Positions 50,916 to 60,345 are shown, counted from the first letter of the stretch. The stretch is 64,000 nucleotides of DNA from Thermoflexus hugenholtzii JAD2 (GCA_945881915.1 CAMCVW010000016.1:1-64000); one strand, 5' to 3'. The notes: generated by a model not told the origin, from the letters alone. Program-made: numbers and translations.

Positions 50916-52880
50916 TCAAATCACGCGTTCATTCCCGCCATCAATCGGAACCTGCGCGCCGGTTGTGCGCGAGAACGCCGCGCCGCACAAGGTTGTCACC
51001 ATGGCGGCCACGTCGTGGCTGGTGATGGTGGTGTGCAGGATATTGTTCTTTTTGTAGTCGTCGATGCTCATGCCGTAGTTGGCCGCCCGACTGGCGAGGA
51101 TGTCGTCGCTCCAGATCCCCGTGTCGAAGACCTGATTGGGGTGCACAACGTTGACCCTGATGCCGCTGTCGCCCCATTCGAGCGCTGCCACACGCGCCAA
51201 TTGCGTGATGGCAGCCTTGGAGGCAGAGTATGCCGCTGCACCGGGTCCTGGCGCCGGGACGTTTTTGGAACCGATGATGACCACGCGCCCGCCGCGCAGG
51301 GACTGGGCCAGCAGGGGTTGACACTCCCGCATGAGAACCACGTTTGCGTCCAGATTGATGGCCATGGTGCGGCGCCATTCGTCCATGGGCATGGCACTGA
51401 TGGCCCTGCTTTTGGGGAAGATGCCGGCATTCAGCACAATCATGTCGATCCCGCCGAACGCCACCACCCCGGCATCGACGGCTGTCACAATGGCTGCGTC
51501 GTCGCTGATATCGCACACAATCGCGCACACATCGGGTCGATCAAACACCGTCGCGACTGCCGGATTGATGTCGAGTGCGACGACGGCAGCGCCGAGCGTG
51601 AGGAACGCTTCGACACAGGCCCGACCAATCCCCGAGGCAGCCCCGGTCACCAAGACAACCTCGCCACTGTGCACGGGAGGGGTGCCCGCCAGGCGGAGTT
51701 TGGCCTGCTCGAGCTCCCAGTATTCGATGGCGAACAAATCTGCATCGCCCAACGGTGTGTAGCCGCCCAGTTGTTCGGCGGCGCAGATGACGGGGATGGA
51801 CTGGCGGTAGACGTCCGCGGCGATGCGCGCGTCTTTGACCGAGCGGCCGACGGTCAGCATGCCCAATTCGGCATCGAGGACGATACGTGGCGCGGGATCG
51901 AGCATGGTCAGCGGTGTGGCCGCCCCGACCGCCTGGGCGGTGTACCAATCACGGTAGCGTTGCGTATAGGCGGCCACATCACGCCCGACGAGGGGAATCT
52001 GGCGGGTGCGGATGATATGGTCGGGCGTGACGCAGCCGCGCGTGGCTAGCGTCTGGATGTCGGCGCGGGCCGCATAGGCACGCGTCGTGTCGTCGCGATG
52101 CGACTGCACGATCATGGGCACGCCGGCAGCACGCGTAATGTCAGCCCGCAGCGTGGCCCGGGTCATGCGTGCCGCGGGGAATGTAGGCACATTCGCAGCC
52201 GCCGCGCGGATGCGTTTTTCTGCATACTGTTCTGCTGCATCGACGGCGGCTATCATCCGTTCGTAGCTGGTTTGGGCGTCGTCGCCCCAGGTAAAGATGC
52301 CGTGCTGGAGCAAGATGATGCCCTCGTGCTGGGGGGTGAGTTCGCGTGCGAGTTGGAGCGCACAGTGCCGTGCCAACGCAAACCCCGGCATCACATAGGG
52401 GACGATGAGGAAGCGGTCGCCGTACAGTTCGCGCATGTAGTGCTCGGCGTGCGGAGTGTCGAGCAGGGTCAACACCGCATCGGCATGGGTGTGATCGACG
52501 AAGGTGGCTGGGATGATGGCATGCAGAATCGCCTCGACCGACGGCGTCGGTGCGCTCGCATCGGTCATGGCGGTGCGCATGGCATTGACCATCGCCGCAT
52601 CGCTCAGTTGTTCAAGCTGAGCCATGCGCAGTAAGGCATCGAGGCGCACCGGCGCGAAGCCACGAGCGTCGATGGTACCCAAATCGTGGCCGCTGCCTTT
52701 GATATACAGAATTGTTTCTACATCGCCGAACAGATTGCGTTCACGGATTTTGACCGAGGTGTTGCCGCCGCCGTGCAGTACGAGGCGTTGATCTGCACCG
52801 AGCAAGCGCGACGTGTAGATGCGCAGTGCGAGCGGGGTCGTATGCTGTTGGGCGTCTGTGTCGTTCCAGCGGCTGTGCAT
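50916..52880 (-). CDS. Bifunctional class II aldolase / short-chain dehydrogenase (RhaD-ADH type)
   Basis: A 654-residue fusion. The first 400 residues are a class II aldolase domain (LHGGGNTSVKI, then HTHADAVLTLLDTPH with the metal His pair, and LQHGIFTWGDDAQ). The last 250 are a short-chain dehydrogenase with VTGAASGIGRACVEAF, NAG (LNAGIFPKS) and YSASKAA. In the family such proteins split rhamnulose-1-phosphate and oxidise the lactaldehyde formed; related versions act on other deoxysugars. No rhamnose isomerase or kinase adjoins. ATG at 52880 is used, with AGAGGA upstream. Its stop lies against heptamer repeats. Confidence 0.9.
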   Translation of the reverse strand: MHSRWNDTDAQQHTTPLALRIYTSRLLGADQRLVLHGGGNTSVKIRERNLFGDVETILYIKGSGHDLGTIDARGFAPVRLDALLRMAQLEQLSDAAMVNAMRTAMTDASAPTPSVEAILHAIIPATFVDHTHADAVLTLLDTPHAEHYMRELYGDRFLIVPYVMPGFALARHCALQLARELTPQHEGIILLQHGIFTWGDDAQTSYERMIAAVDAAEQYAEKRIRAAAANVPTFPAARMTRATLRADITRAAGVPMIVQSHRDDTTRAYAARADIQTLATRGCVTPDHIIRTRQIPLVGRDVAAYTQRYRDWYTAQAVGAATPLTMLDPAPRIVLDAELGMLTVGRSVKDARIAADVYRQSIPVICAAEQLGGYTPLGDADLFAIEYWELEQAKLRLAGTPPVHSGEVVLVTGAASGIGRACVEAFLTLGAAVVALDINPAVATVFDRPDVCAIVCDISDDAAIVTAVDAGVVAFGGIDMIVLNAGIFPKSRAISAMPMDEWRRTMAINLDANVVLMRECQPLLAQSLRGGRVVIIGSKNVPAPGPGAAAYSASKAAITQLARVAALEWGDSGIRVNVVHPNQVFDTGIWSDDILASRAANYGMSIDDYKKNNILHTTITSHDVAAMVTTLCGAAFSRTTGAQVPIDGGNERVI

Positions 52881-52964
52881 GGTGTGTGTCCTCTGGCGGA
52901 ATAGGTTGCTGTTAGCATACCCGATTTGGCGCACTCCAAATCCCAGATGCACTGTGGCGAGGAG

Positions 52965-52970
52965 TATAAT
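52965..52970 (+). promoter_or_regulatory. -10 element of the lipoprotein-rel unit
   Basis: TATAAT lies only 7 bp before the GTG start of the lipoprotein gene, so the mRNA would be nearly leaderless if that start is right. Confidence 0.5.
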
Positions 52971-52976
52971 ACAGCG

Positions 52977-54128
52977 GTGAAAACGTTCTATGCATGGTCA
53001 CTCGGTGCGATGGTCATCGTGGTATTGGGAAGCGCATGTGCGTTGCCGCAGCCACCAACGGTCGCACTGCCATTGATACCTCCCGATTCACCGACGACGA
53101 CTCCCGTTCCTGCCCTGCAGGGATGGCGCTCGCCCGACGGCAGGGTTTCGTTGCAGGTGCCGACCGGCTGGCAAATCGAGCACCACGAGGACGCCGGTCG
53201 CACCCTCTGGATCTGGAATGCACCAGACCGGCGCGGCTTACTCTCGTTGTTGATTATCGCTAGTCCGACGTTGCTTGCAGAGCCCCAGCGCCGCGAGTTA
53301 TTGCTCCAGGCCGTCACGCAGCTCGATGCGACGCCACAGGGCGACGTCGCTACTGCAAGCGACGGTACACTCGTGCTCGAAGCACGTGCGACGGGCAAAA
53401 CGACCAACGGCAGCAGTGTCCCCCTGTGGGTCCGGGTCAGCGCACAGCAGTTCGAAGACAGCGAAGCCATCGTCGTGATGGCCGTGCCCAGTGTCGAAAG
53501 CGCGCCGTTGATCGCCCATATGCCCACCGTACAGGCATCATTGGGCATCGCACCGTTGCCTACGCTGACACCCGTGCCGACGGCCACACCCGCACCATTC
53601 ACGCGCGACTCGTTCGATGTCGACGAAGGCCGCTGGTTCATTGGTGACGACCTACGGCGTGCCATGACCATCCAAGACGGCGTCTATCATATGTATCTGC
53701 GCATGGCAGAGAGTTATTATCTGAGCGCACCGGCCGAAGTCGAACGTGCAGATCAATCCATCCATGTCAGCACACGCTTCGACGGCGTGGCCCGCATCGG
53801 GGTGGCCGTCCGCTTCCGCTACCGGCCAGACGATAGCCGCGATTACGTGGCGTGCTGGATCAGTCCGATTCAGCGCTATGGCTGCTTCCGCTCCGAAGGC
53901 GATGTCTGGACGGCGTACAAAGATGTCGAGACGAGCGATGTCATCATTCCCGATGGAGAAAACATCCTCGACCTCGCGGTCGAAGGGAGTGACTACGTCT
54001 TCCGCGTCAATGGGACCCAAATGGCGACGTTTTCGATCGACATCCCCGATCCGGGTGTGCCGGCGTTGTACGTCGAAACGTTCGACAGCGCAGCGGGTGG
54101 TTTTTTTGATGGTGTCGAAACAAAGTAG
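52977..54128 (+). CDS. Putative lipoprotein with a C-terminal lectin-like domain
   Basis: The GTG at 52977 gives a 383-residue precursor with signal VKTFYAWSLGAMVIVVLGSAC, whose lipobox LGSAC predicts a lipid anchor. After a Pro/Thr linker there is an N-terminal domain (WRSPDGRVSLQVPTGWQIEH..., PsbP/DUF1795-like), a second Thr/Pro linker and a C-terminal jelly-roll domain (DSFDVDEGRWFIGDD...VAVRFRYRPDDSRDYVACWI) like family-16 or LamG-type carbohydrate-binding modules. It would sit outside the cell. It ends 22 bp before rel and is probably co-transcribed, though no functional link is obvious. Confidence 0.78.
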   Translation: MKTFYAWSLGAMVIVVLGSACALPQPPTVALPLIPPDSPTTTPVPALQGWRSPDGRVSLQVPTGWQIEHHEDAGRTLWIWNAPDRRGLLSLLIIASPTLLAEPQRRELLLQAVTQLDATPQGDVATASDGTLVLEARATGKTTNGSSVPLWVRVSAQQFEDSEAIVVMAVPSVESAPLIAHMPTVQASLGIAPLPTLTPVPTATPAPFTRDSFDVDEGRWFIGDDLRRAMTIQDGVYHMYLRMAESYYLSAPAEVERADQSIHVSTRFDGVARIGVAVRFRYRPDDSRDYVACWISPIQRYGCFRSEGDVWTAYKDVETSDVIIPDGENILDLAVEGSDYVFRVNGTQMATFSIDIPDPGVPALYVETFDSAAGGFFDGVETK

Positions 54129-54150
54129 CCCAGGTGAGGATTCGCAGACC

Positions 54151-56406
54151 ATGACAAACGGCTTTTCACCGCTGCCTGAACAACGCAAATCGAGTCCGCT
54201 CACGCCGACAGGTCTGCTGTATCCCGATCACGAATTGATGTATGCTCCGGTCATCAATGACCTGACCACGCGGTTTCGTGCCATCGCAACCCACGACCCG
54301 CACATCGAAGCATACGTCGAAAAAGTCCGCCAGGCATTCGCAGTCGCTGCTTCTGCGCACATCCATCAGTTGCGTGAATCAGGCGAACCGTACATCAACC
54401 ATCCCGTTGCGGTCGCTCTCATCCTCATCGAACTGCATATCGACGCCGATACCATCATTGCCGCCCTGCTCCACGACGTCATCGAAGACACCAGCGTCAG
54501 CTATGAACAAATCGAGGCGTTGTTTGGATCCGACGTGGCCACCTTGGTCGATGGCGTCACCAAATTGTCCGAACTCGAAGTGCGCCCCAAAGAGGAAGCA
54601 CAGGCCGAAAACTATCGCAAAATGTTCGTGTCGATGGCCAATGACCCCCGCGTCGTCCTGGTCAAACTCGCCGACCGACTCCACAACATGCGTACCATCT
54701 ATGCGACAAAACCCGAGAAACAACAGCGCATTGCCCACGAGACGATGGAAATCTACGTCCCGCTGGCCCATCGCCTCGGCATCGGTCAGCTCAAATGGGA
54801 GCTCGAAGACCGCTCGTTTGCTATCCTCGAACCCGATCACTACACCGAGATAAGCCGTCAGCTGGCCATGCGCCGCGAACTGCGTGAAAAAACCGTCCAG
54901 CGCGTGGTGGATCGCCTCAGTGAACTCCTCACCGCCGAACACATCGTCGGCGACGTCACCGGTCGCCCCAAGAATATCCATTCTATCTATCGAAAAATGC
55001 AGCGAAAAGGCGTCCGCCTCGAGCAGATCTACGATCAGTTGGCCGTACGAGTCATGGTCACCACGGTCCCGGAGTGCTATCAGATGCTCGGCTTGGTTCA
55101 CACCGCCTGGCCTCCGGTGCCGGGCGAATTCGACGACTACATTGCCAATCCCAAAGAAAGTCTGTACCGTTCGCTGCACACCACCGTGCTCATTCCGGGT
55201 GGTCAGCCCTGCGAAGTGCAAATCCGTACCTACGGGATGCACGAGGTCGCCGAGCATGGCATCGCCGCGCATTGGCGCTACAAAGACGGCTACAAGAATT
55301 CGGACCAGAACTTCGATGCCAAAATCGTCTGGCTGCGCGGCTTGATGTCGTGGCGCAACGAAGTCGCCGACGCCACCGAATTCGTCGAGCGCTTCAAAAG
55401 CGACTTTCTCGAAGAACAGGTATTTGTGTTTACTCCGCGCGGCAAAATCATCGACCTGCCCTTGGGATCTACTCCGGTTGACTTCGCCTACCGCATCCAT
55501 TCCGATGTGGGCAATAACTGCGTCGGTGCACGCATCAATAATCGCATGGTGCCACTGGACTATCAGATCCAGACCGGCGAAATGATCGAAATCATGACCA
55601 AGCGCAGCTCGAACGGTCCCAGCAGGGACTGGATGAACTTCGTCAAAACGGTCAGTGCCCGCGCACACATCCGCCGTTTTTTCAAACGTGCCGATCGCGG
55701 CGAAAACATCAACGCGGGCCGTGAAATGCTCGAAAAGGAGTTCAAGCGCCTCGGGCTCATCGTATCGCTCGAAGAAGCCGCCAACCTGGTCGGTATCAAA
55801 ATCATCGACGATATGTTTGCCCAAATCGGCGACGGCGAGCTGTCGGCCCGCACCATCGGCCAAAAAATCCTGGCCGTACAGATGAAGGAAAACGAGCCGG
55901 TCGATCCGCCGATGCCCAACGCCCCCAAGACGACCACGGTGGGCAGTGCCGACATCCGGGTGCGCGGCATCGATGGCATGCTGACGCGCCTCGCGCGCTG
56001 CTGCAATCCCGTTGTCACCGAGCCCATCGCCGGCTATGTGACGCGCGGGCGCGGTGTCACCATTCATCGGGCCGACTGCCACAACATCCTCAACGAGCCC
56101 GATCGCAATCGCATCGTAGCAGTCAATTGGGGCGGATCTGTACCAAAATTGGGCTTCTCGGTGCCGTTGCAAATCGAATCGTGGGACCGCGTCGGGTTGT
56201 GGCGTGATATCTCGTCGACGATTGCCGATGCGGGCATCAATATCGATGTCGTCGAGCAAGTCCCCACCAAGCGCCACAATGTGTCGATGCTGCGTGCCAT
56301 CATCCGGGTGCAGAGCGTCGAACAATTGACGCGTCTGTTGGACCGGCTCAACCGTCTGCCCGATGTCATCGAGGCTCGGCGCGAGACCGGTGCCCGCAAG
56401 GTGTAG
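54151..56406 (+). CDS. rel: Bifunctional (p)ppGpp synthetase/hydrolase Rel
   Basis: A 751-residue RelA/SpoT homologue with all domains. The HD hydrolase is intact (INHPVAVALILIEL, ALLHDVIEDT, KLADRLHNM). The synthetase has GRPKNIHSIYRKM and DYIANPKESLYRSLHTTV. A TGS domain (VFVFTPRGKIIDLPLGSTPVDFAY), a Cys-containing zinc-finger-like domain (ARCCNPV...HRADC) and a C-terminal ACT domain follow. It should both make and degrade (p)ppGpp in response to ribosome state. The ATG at 54151 is chosen from domain alignment; GTGAGG lies 13 bases upstream, a little far. A bidirectional terminator follows. Confidence 0.97.
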   Translation: MTNGFSPLPEQRKSSPLTPTGLLYPDHELMYAPVINDLTTRFRAIATHDPHIEAYVEKVRQAFAVAASAHIHQLRESGEPYINHPVAVALILIELHIDADTIIAALLHDVIEDTSVSYEQIEALFGSDVATLVDGVTKLSELEVRPKEEAQAENYRKMFVSMANDPRVVLVKLADRLHNMRTIYATKPEKQQRIAHETMEIYVPLAHRLGIGQLKWELEDRSFAILEPDHYTEISRQLAMRRELREKTVQRVVDRLSELLTAEHIVGDVTGRPKNIHSIYRKMQRKGVRLEQIYDQLAVRVMVTTVPECYQMLGLVHTAWPPVPGEFDDYIANPKESLYRSLHTTVLIPGGQPCEVQIRTYGMHEVAEHGIAAHWRYKDGYKNSDQNFDAKIVWLRGLMSWRNEVADATEFVERFKSDFLEEQVFVFTPRGKIIDLPLGSTPVDFAYRIHSDVGNNCVGARINNRMVPLDYQIQTGEMIEIMTKRSSNGPSRDWMNFVKTVSARAHIRRFFKRADRGENINAGREMLEKEFKRLGLIVSLEEAANLVGIKIIDDMFAQIGDGELSARTIGQKILAVQMKENEPVDPPMPNAPKTTTVGSADIRVRGIDGMLTRLARCCNPVVTEPIAGYVTRGRGVTIHRADCHNILNEPDRNRIVAVNWGGSVPKLGFSVPLQIESWDRVGLWRDISSTIADAGINIDVVEQVPTKRHNVSMLRAIIRVQSVEQLTRLLDRLNRLPDVIEARRETGARKV

Positions 56407-56433
56407 GTTTGCTCTTTTCTATCCAAAAAAAGT

Positions 56434-56463
56434 GTCGTGGCGATAATTCGCCACGACGTTTTT
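56434..56463. terminator. Bidirectional terminator between rel and the polysaccharide operon
   Basis: GTCGTGGCGA (56434-56443) pairs perfectly with TCGCCACGAC (56448-56457) around a TAAT loop. It is flanked by seven A on the left and a T run on the right, so it can end both the plus-strand rel and minus-strand operon transcripts. Confidence 0.9.
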
Positions 56464-56493
56464 GTGCAGACGACAGACGCTGGGTAACAGCAC

Positions 56494-57186
56494 TCAGCGA
56501 CTGATGAGCCGACCCGGTGTGTGCACAAATAAGCGCTCGGCCGTCTCTGTGCCGTAGCGTTCGCTGACTTTGGTGTAGCCCGTGCCCATCTGCGTTGGTC
56601 GGTAGGTATCGCCGTGGGCATCACTCGCGACCAGGTCGACCAAGGCATGTTCGAATAATGTCGTGCTGTTCTGTTCGGAGACGGCATTGGCCGTTATCTG
56701 GAACAAGACGCCTGTTTCGTGGATGCGTCTGAGATCATCGATGTCGCGCTGATTGTAGATGTAGCGTTCGGGATGTGCCAGAACGACGTGGTAGCCTTCT
56801 TCCATGAGCTCGATGGCTGTGGGCAAAAAGCGCATGTCGACGGCAAAAACCGGCATCTCGATGAGCACCGTCCGACTGCCTGCCAAGGGGATGATGGTCT
56901 CGGTTTTGAGCTGCTTCGAGATTTGGTTGTGGTAGTTAATCTCGGTACCGGGCAAAATCGCTATGTCCAACCCATCGGCCTGTGCGAGTTCTTGGAGCTC
57001 ATAGGCCCGCTCACGAATCAGGGCCGGGCTGTACTTGCGCGACGCCGACGAATTGGGACTGTGCGGCGTGCCGATAATCGTGGTCACGCCGGCGGCGTGT
57101 TGTTGGCGCACCATATTGAGCGAGACATCGCGATTGCGTGGGCCGTCGTCGAGGTCGTGGAAGATATGGCAATGGATATCTATCAT
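56494..57186 (-). CDS. CpsB/CapC-type (YwqE) protein-tyrosine phosphatase, PHP fold
   Basis: A 230-residue PHP-domain phosphatase: MIDIHCHIFHDLDDGPRN (metal His residues), GTPHSPNS, ILPGTEI, HPERY and ASDAHGDT are the five metal-site motifs. In Gram-positives such enzymes dephosphorylate the BY-kinase that controls polysaccharide export. It lies 8 bp downstream of the kinase gene in the same operon, which makes that role likely. Confidence 0.92.
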   Translation of the reverse strand: MIDIHCHIFHDLDDGPRNRDVSLNMVRQQHAAGVTTIIGTPHSPNSSASRKYSPALIRERAYELQELAQADGLDIAILPGTEINYHNQISKQLKTETIIPLAGSRTVLIEMPVFAVDMRFLPTAIELMEEGYHVVLAHPERYIYNQRDIDDLRRIHETGVLFQITANAVSEQNSTTLFEHALVDLVASDAHGDTYRPTQMGTGYTKVSERYGTETAERLFVHTPGRLISR

Positions 57187-57194
57187 GTGTTCTC

Positions 57195-57866
57195 TTAGCC
57201 GTAGTAGTCGGTGGTGGCATTCAGTTCGGCATCGTTGAGGACGATGCCGACGATGTTTGCCTTGGATTTTTCGAGCACGGAGCGGGCCTGTTTGGCGGGT
57301 TCCCGACGTGTGTGGCCAGCCCGCAGCACAAGTATGACGCCGTCGACGCGCGGTGCCAGTACGACTGCATCGGTGACTGCCAAAACCGGTGGTGTGTCGA
57401 TGATGATGACGTCGGCCACGTCACGCAGCGCGTGCAAAATCTCGCCGATGCGTCGTGACCCGAGGATGTCGGCAGGGCGCGGCGGCAAGGGTCCGCTGGC
57501 CAGCAATTGCAAGCCTGGCACCGATGTTTGTTGCAGTGGGGCTGGGGTGCCCTCGCTGGCAAGCAACATCGTGGTGATGCCGGTGTCGTTGCTCAAGCCA
57601 AACAGTGTGTGCAAGGCAGGTCTGCGCAAATCACAATCGACCAAGACGACGCGTTGCTCGGCCTGCGCCATGGTGATTGCCAGATTGGCGGCGACCTGAG
57701 ATTTGCCTTCGTCGATGCCGGCGCTGGTGACGGTCAGGAGCTGCAGGGTACGGTCGAGTCCGGCGAATTGGATGTTGGTACGCAGGGTGCGGAACGCCTC
57801 AGCTGCTGCAGACTGCGGATCGCTCAATGCCACGAGCGAAGATTGACTCATCGGTGCGCTGGTCAT
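57195..57866 (-). CDS. BY-kinase (CpsD/CapB-type tyrosine kinase), separate ATPase subunit
   Basis: A 223-residue P-loop kinase: EAFRTLRTNIQFA at the N-terminus, Walker A SAGIDEGKSQ (usually SAGPGEGKST), Walker A' VVLVDCDLRRPALH and Walker B IIIDTPPVLAVTDA. The C-terminal tail ends TTDYYG, so only two Tyr are left of the usual tyrosine cluster. The partner membrane subunit is the adjacent Wzz-type protein, which overlaps it by four bases (ATGA). GGAGG precedes the ATG. Together they would tune exopolysaccharide length. Confidence 0.92.
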   Translation of the reverse strand: MTSAPMSQSSLVALSDPQSAAAEAFRTLRTNIQFAGLDRTLQLLTVTSAGIDEGKSQVAANLAITMAQAEQRVVLVDCDLRRPALHTLFGLSNDTGITTMLLASEGTPAPLQQTSVPGLQLLASGPLPPRPADILGSRRIGEILHALRDVADVIIIDTPPVLAVTDAVVLAPRVDGVILVLRAGHTRREPAKQARSVLEKSKANIVGIVLNDAELNATTDYYG

Positions 57867-58555
57867 TGCGTCTTCCTCCCTGCACTACGGCGGTCAGCAT
57901 TGGCAGATTGCGTCGGGATAGCTCCAATGACGGTCAGTCCGACGAGTGTTTCGACGTCTTCGCTGTTTTTGAGCGTGTCGTCGAGTGCATTCAAGACCAG
58001 TGCCAACAAGAGACCGATAATCAATCCGAGGAATGCTCCCGCCGCGACATTGATTTTGGTCTGCGGGCGGTAGAGTATCGGCGGGGTGGCCGGTGTGGTC
58101 ATCCGCATGTTGATTTTGTCGGTGCCTTCGAGTCCATCATTGAGTGAACTGACCAGGGCTGCCATGTTTTCGCCCACTGCGTTGGCTAATTTGGGTGCCA
58201 AATCGACGTCTGGGTAGTCGACTTGCACAATCATCTTGCGGTCATCCGCGTTGGCTTGGATGGATATGTGCTCGAGCAACCATTCGGGTGTACGGTCCAA
58301 CTGCAGCTGAGCACTCAGTTTTTCGATTTGTGGGCGGGCCAACGCCAGTTGTTTGTAGCTGTTCATATTGTTGGTCAACACAATCGACAAGCCGTTGTCG
58401 TTCCGGTTGGGAACGACTAAGTAACTTGCTTCGGAGCGGTATAGGGGCTCTTGGAGCTTGCTAAAAACGTAGGCAGCCACGGCGGTTACCATCATCGCCA
58501 AAAAAACGGGTAGCCAGCGGCGCCGGAAGATTTTGAAGTATTCACTCATGCGCAT
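57863..58555 (-). CDS. Wzz/CapA-type polysaccharide co-polymerase
   Basis: A 230-residue protein with two membrane helices (about residues 13-33 and 175-198) enclosing an extracytoplasmic domain, the Wzz topology. The Pro-rich segment before the second helix (TPATPPILYRPQTKINVAAGAFLG) is the family mark. The short cytoplasmic tail after helix 2 (DDTLKNSEDVETLVGLTVIGAIP) is the kinase-activating region. It begins 14 bases inside the end of the upstream gene and overlaps the kinase gene, so the operon is tightly coupled. Confidence 0.9.
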   Translation of the reverse strand: MRMSEYFKIFRRRWLPVFLAMMVTAVAAYVFSKLQEPLYRSEASYLVVPNRNDNGLSIVLTNNMNSYKQLALARPQIEKLSAQLQLDRTPEWLLEHISIQANADDRKMIVQVDYPDVDLAPKLANAVGENMAALVSSLNDGLEGTDKINMRMTTPATPPILYRPQTKINVAAGAFLGLIIGLLLALVLNALDDTLKNSEDVETLVGLTVIGAIPTQSANADRRSAGRKTQ

Positions 58556-59135
58556 GCGCTTCTTCTCCCTTTCGTCCGCGGAAGGTAATCACCAATAAGC
58601 CGACCAATGCACCAGCCATTGCGCGCAGAAAAAGAGACGCGATGCGGTCGCGCCACACCGACACCCGCACGGGGTCGTCTTGCTGGTCCAGGGGCGCAAT
58701 GTTGACGGTCGTTTGCCCGCTCGTGTTCCCCCACAGTAGTGTACCATCCCGCGCGAGGACTGCCACGGCGGCGTTGCGGATCGCCAACAGTCCCTCTGGG
58801 CGGACCCCCGTCACCGTAAAGGTCACCGCACGGTCTTGGTTGCGTACATCCAACGCCGCTGTGATGACGGCTACCGTTGTCTCATTCCCCACCACATCTG
58901 CCACTGCTTGGCGATAGCGTGCACTGCGACTAATCGCTGGGAAGTCATACGCCAACGTATCGCCCGTGTCGTTCATCGGCGCACGGTTGGTCAGTAGAAT
59001 CGTCTGCGAAACAGCAAAACGCTCCGGTGCCTGCGCAATCGGCACAATTGCCGTCGCCATCAATACGAGCGCGGGTACCATCAACGCCCACCACTGCTGG
59101 CGAACGATCCGTGCAAGTCGACTGAAGTCATCCAT
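58542..59135 (-). CDS. Second Wzz-like membrane protein, shorter
   Basis: A 197-residue protein with the same layout: membrane helix near the N-terminus (about 18-38, WWALMVPALVLMATAIVPIA), a beta-rich extracellular part (SQTILLTNRAP...) and a second helix near the C-terminus (ASLFLRAMAGALVGLLVITFRG) followed by only a few charged residues. It lacks the long tail and kinase-contact region of typical Wzz proteins, and may pair with the neighbouring one. ATG at 59135 follows GAGG; it overlaps the glycosyltransferase stop by eight bases. Confidence 0.75.
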   Translation of the reverse strand: MDDFSRLARIVRQQWWALMVPALVLMATAIVPIAQAPERFAVSQTILLTNRAPMNDTGDTLAYDFPAISRSARYRQAVADVVGNETTVAVITAALDVRNQDRAVTFTVTGVRPEGLLAIRNAAVAVLARDGTLLWGNTSGQTTVNIAPLDQQDDPVRVSVWRDRIASLFLRAMAGALVGLLVITFRGRKGEEAHAHE

Positions 59136-60225
59136 TGACAGCCTCGTGGTGATTGGCGATGAAGTCACGCATCCGTGCAACGAAGCGATCGCGACCAAAG
59201 TACTCGGCATGGGCACGAATCGCCGCTGCGTCCCAGTCGATGGTGTCGGCGCGCGTGATGGCGTCGCGGAGCGCGTCTGCTTCTTGGGTATGGAAAAATA
59301 TCCCGGTCGCACCCTCGACCACCGTGTCGAGTGCACCACCGCCATGGAATGCAATCACAGGCCGTCCAGCGGCCATGGCTTCGAGTGGCGTGATGCCGAA
59401 GTCTTCTTCACCGGGGAACAGGAAAGCCTTGCAGCCGGCGTACAAATCGAGGCGCTCTTGCTCACTGATGCGCCCCACAAAGCGAATGCTCGGCCCTGCC
59501 ATTGCCATTAATTCCGCTTTGTCTCGCCCTTCCCCAAACACCACCAACGGCACGCCCAACGCGCTGCACGCCCGAATCGCCAGGTCGATGCGTTTGTAGG
59601 GCACCAGTCGACCACCGGTCAAGTAGTAATCACCCGCTGGCTGCTCCCGGAACGGCGCCAAATCGACCGGCGGAGGGATAACGGTCGCCGAACGGCCATA
59701 GTGGGTGTTGATGCGTGCGGCGACGACCTTCGAATTCGCAATAAAATGCGTGACCCGTGCAGCGCTCGTCACATCCCAGTGACGCAACGCCGCCAGCATC
59801 GGTTGCATGAGGAGCCGACGCAGTCCGTCGATGCGTTCGCGGGCCACGTATTGTTCGGTTTGCCAGGCAAAACGCATCGGGGTGTGACAGTAGCAGATGT
59901 GTGTCGCGCCGGGCGGGGGGATGATGCCCTTCCCATAGGCGCTACTGCTACTGATGATGAGGTTGTACGGGCGCATATCGAACGCTTCGAAGGCCCGTGG
60001 ATAGAGCATAAAATAATGCCGGAAGTAGCGTCTCCATGCGGGGAGGTGCTGCATCCAGCTGGTGCGAATATCCCACGATTGCATTTCGAGGGGCATCGCC
60101 AGCGGGTCGTAGATCGACGTATACACCGGTGCATGTGGGACGATCTCGTGCAGCGCCTCGAGCACCCGTTCTGCGCCGCCGTATTGATTGAGGTAATCGT
60201 GTACCAGAGCAGTTTGCACAGACAT
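59128..60225 (-). CDS. Family 4 glycosyltransferase
   Basis: A 365-residue GT-B enzyme: TALVHDYLNQYGGAERVLEALHEI at the N-terminus, ICYCHTPMRFAW, VTHFIANSKVVAARI, VIPPPVDLAPF and the C-terminal nucleotide-sugar motif FLFPGEEDFGITPLEAMAAGRPVIAF (E-x7-E). It is a mannosyl- or glucosyltransferase typical of exopolysaccharide clusters. It heads the operon with two Wzz-type proteins, the kinase and the phosphatase. ATG at 60225 is chosen, with AGG directly before it; a GTG five codons upstream (60240) is an alternative. TATAAT on the minus strand (60277-60272) may be its -10. Confidence 0.9.
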   Translation of the reverse strand: MSVQTALVHDYLNQYGGAERVLEALHEIVPHAPVYTSIYDPLAMPLEMQSWDIRTSWMQHLPAWRRYFRHYFMLYPRAFEAFDMRPYNLIISSSSAYGKGIIPPPGATHICYCHTPMRFAWQTEQYVARERIDGLRRLLMQPMLAALRHWDVTSAARVTHFIANSKVVAARINTHYGRSATVIPPPVDLAPFREQPAGDYYLTGGRLVPYKRIDLAIRACSALGVPLVVFGEGRDKAELMAMAGPSIRFVGRISEQERLDLYAGCKAFLFPGEEDFGITPLEAMAAGRPVIAFHGGGALDTVVEGATGIFFHTQEADALRDAITRADTIDWDAAAIRAHAEYFGRDRFVARMRDFIANHHEAVNG

Positions 60226-60345
60226 CCTAATTTGCTTCACATTGGCTATTCACAGAACACCATATTGTGATTATAGTATGATGGCGCAACGATGCGATGG
60301 ATTCGCATGATTGATTGACGAATACGCTTCGTCAAAGGAATGGCA

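Noticed and set aside
54379-56325. Very long antisense open frame inside rel
   Set aside because: Same reason: rel is complete with all domains on the plus strand, and the antisense translation is rich in His/Asp/Gly with no recognisable domain.
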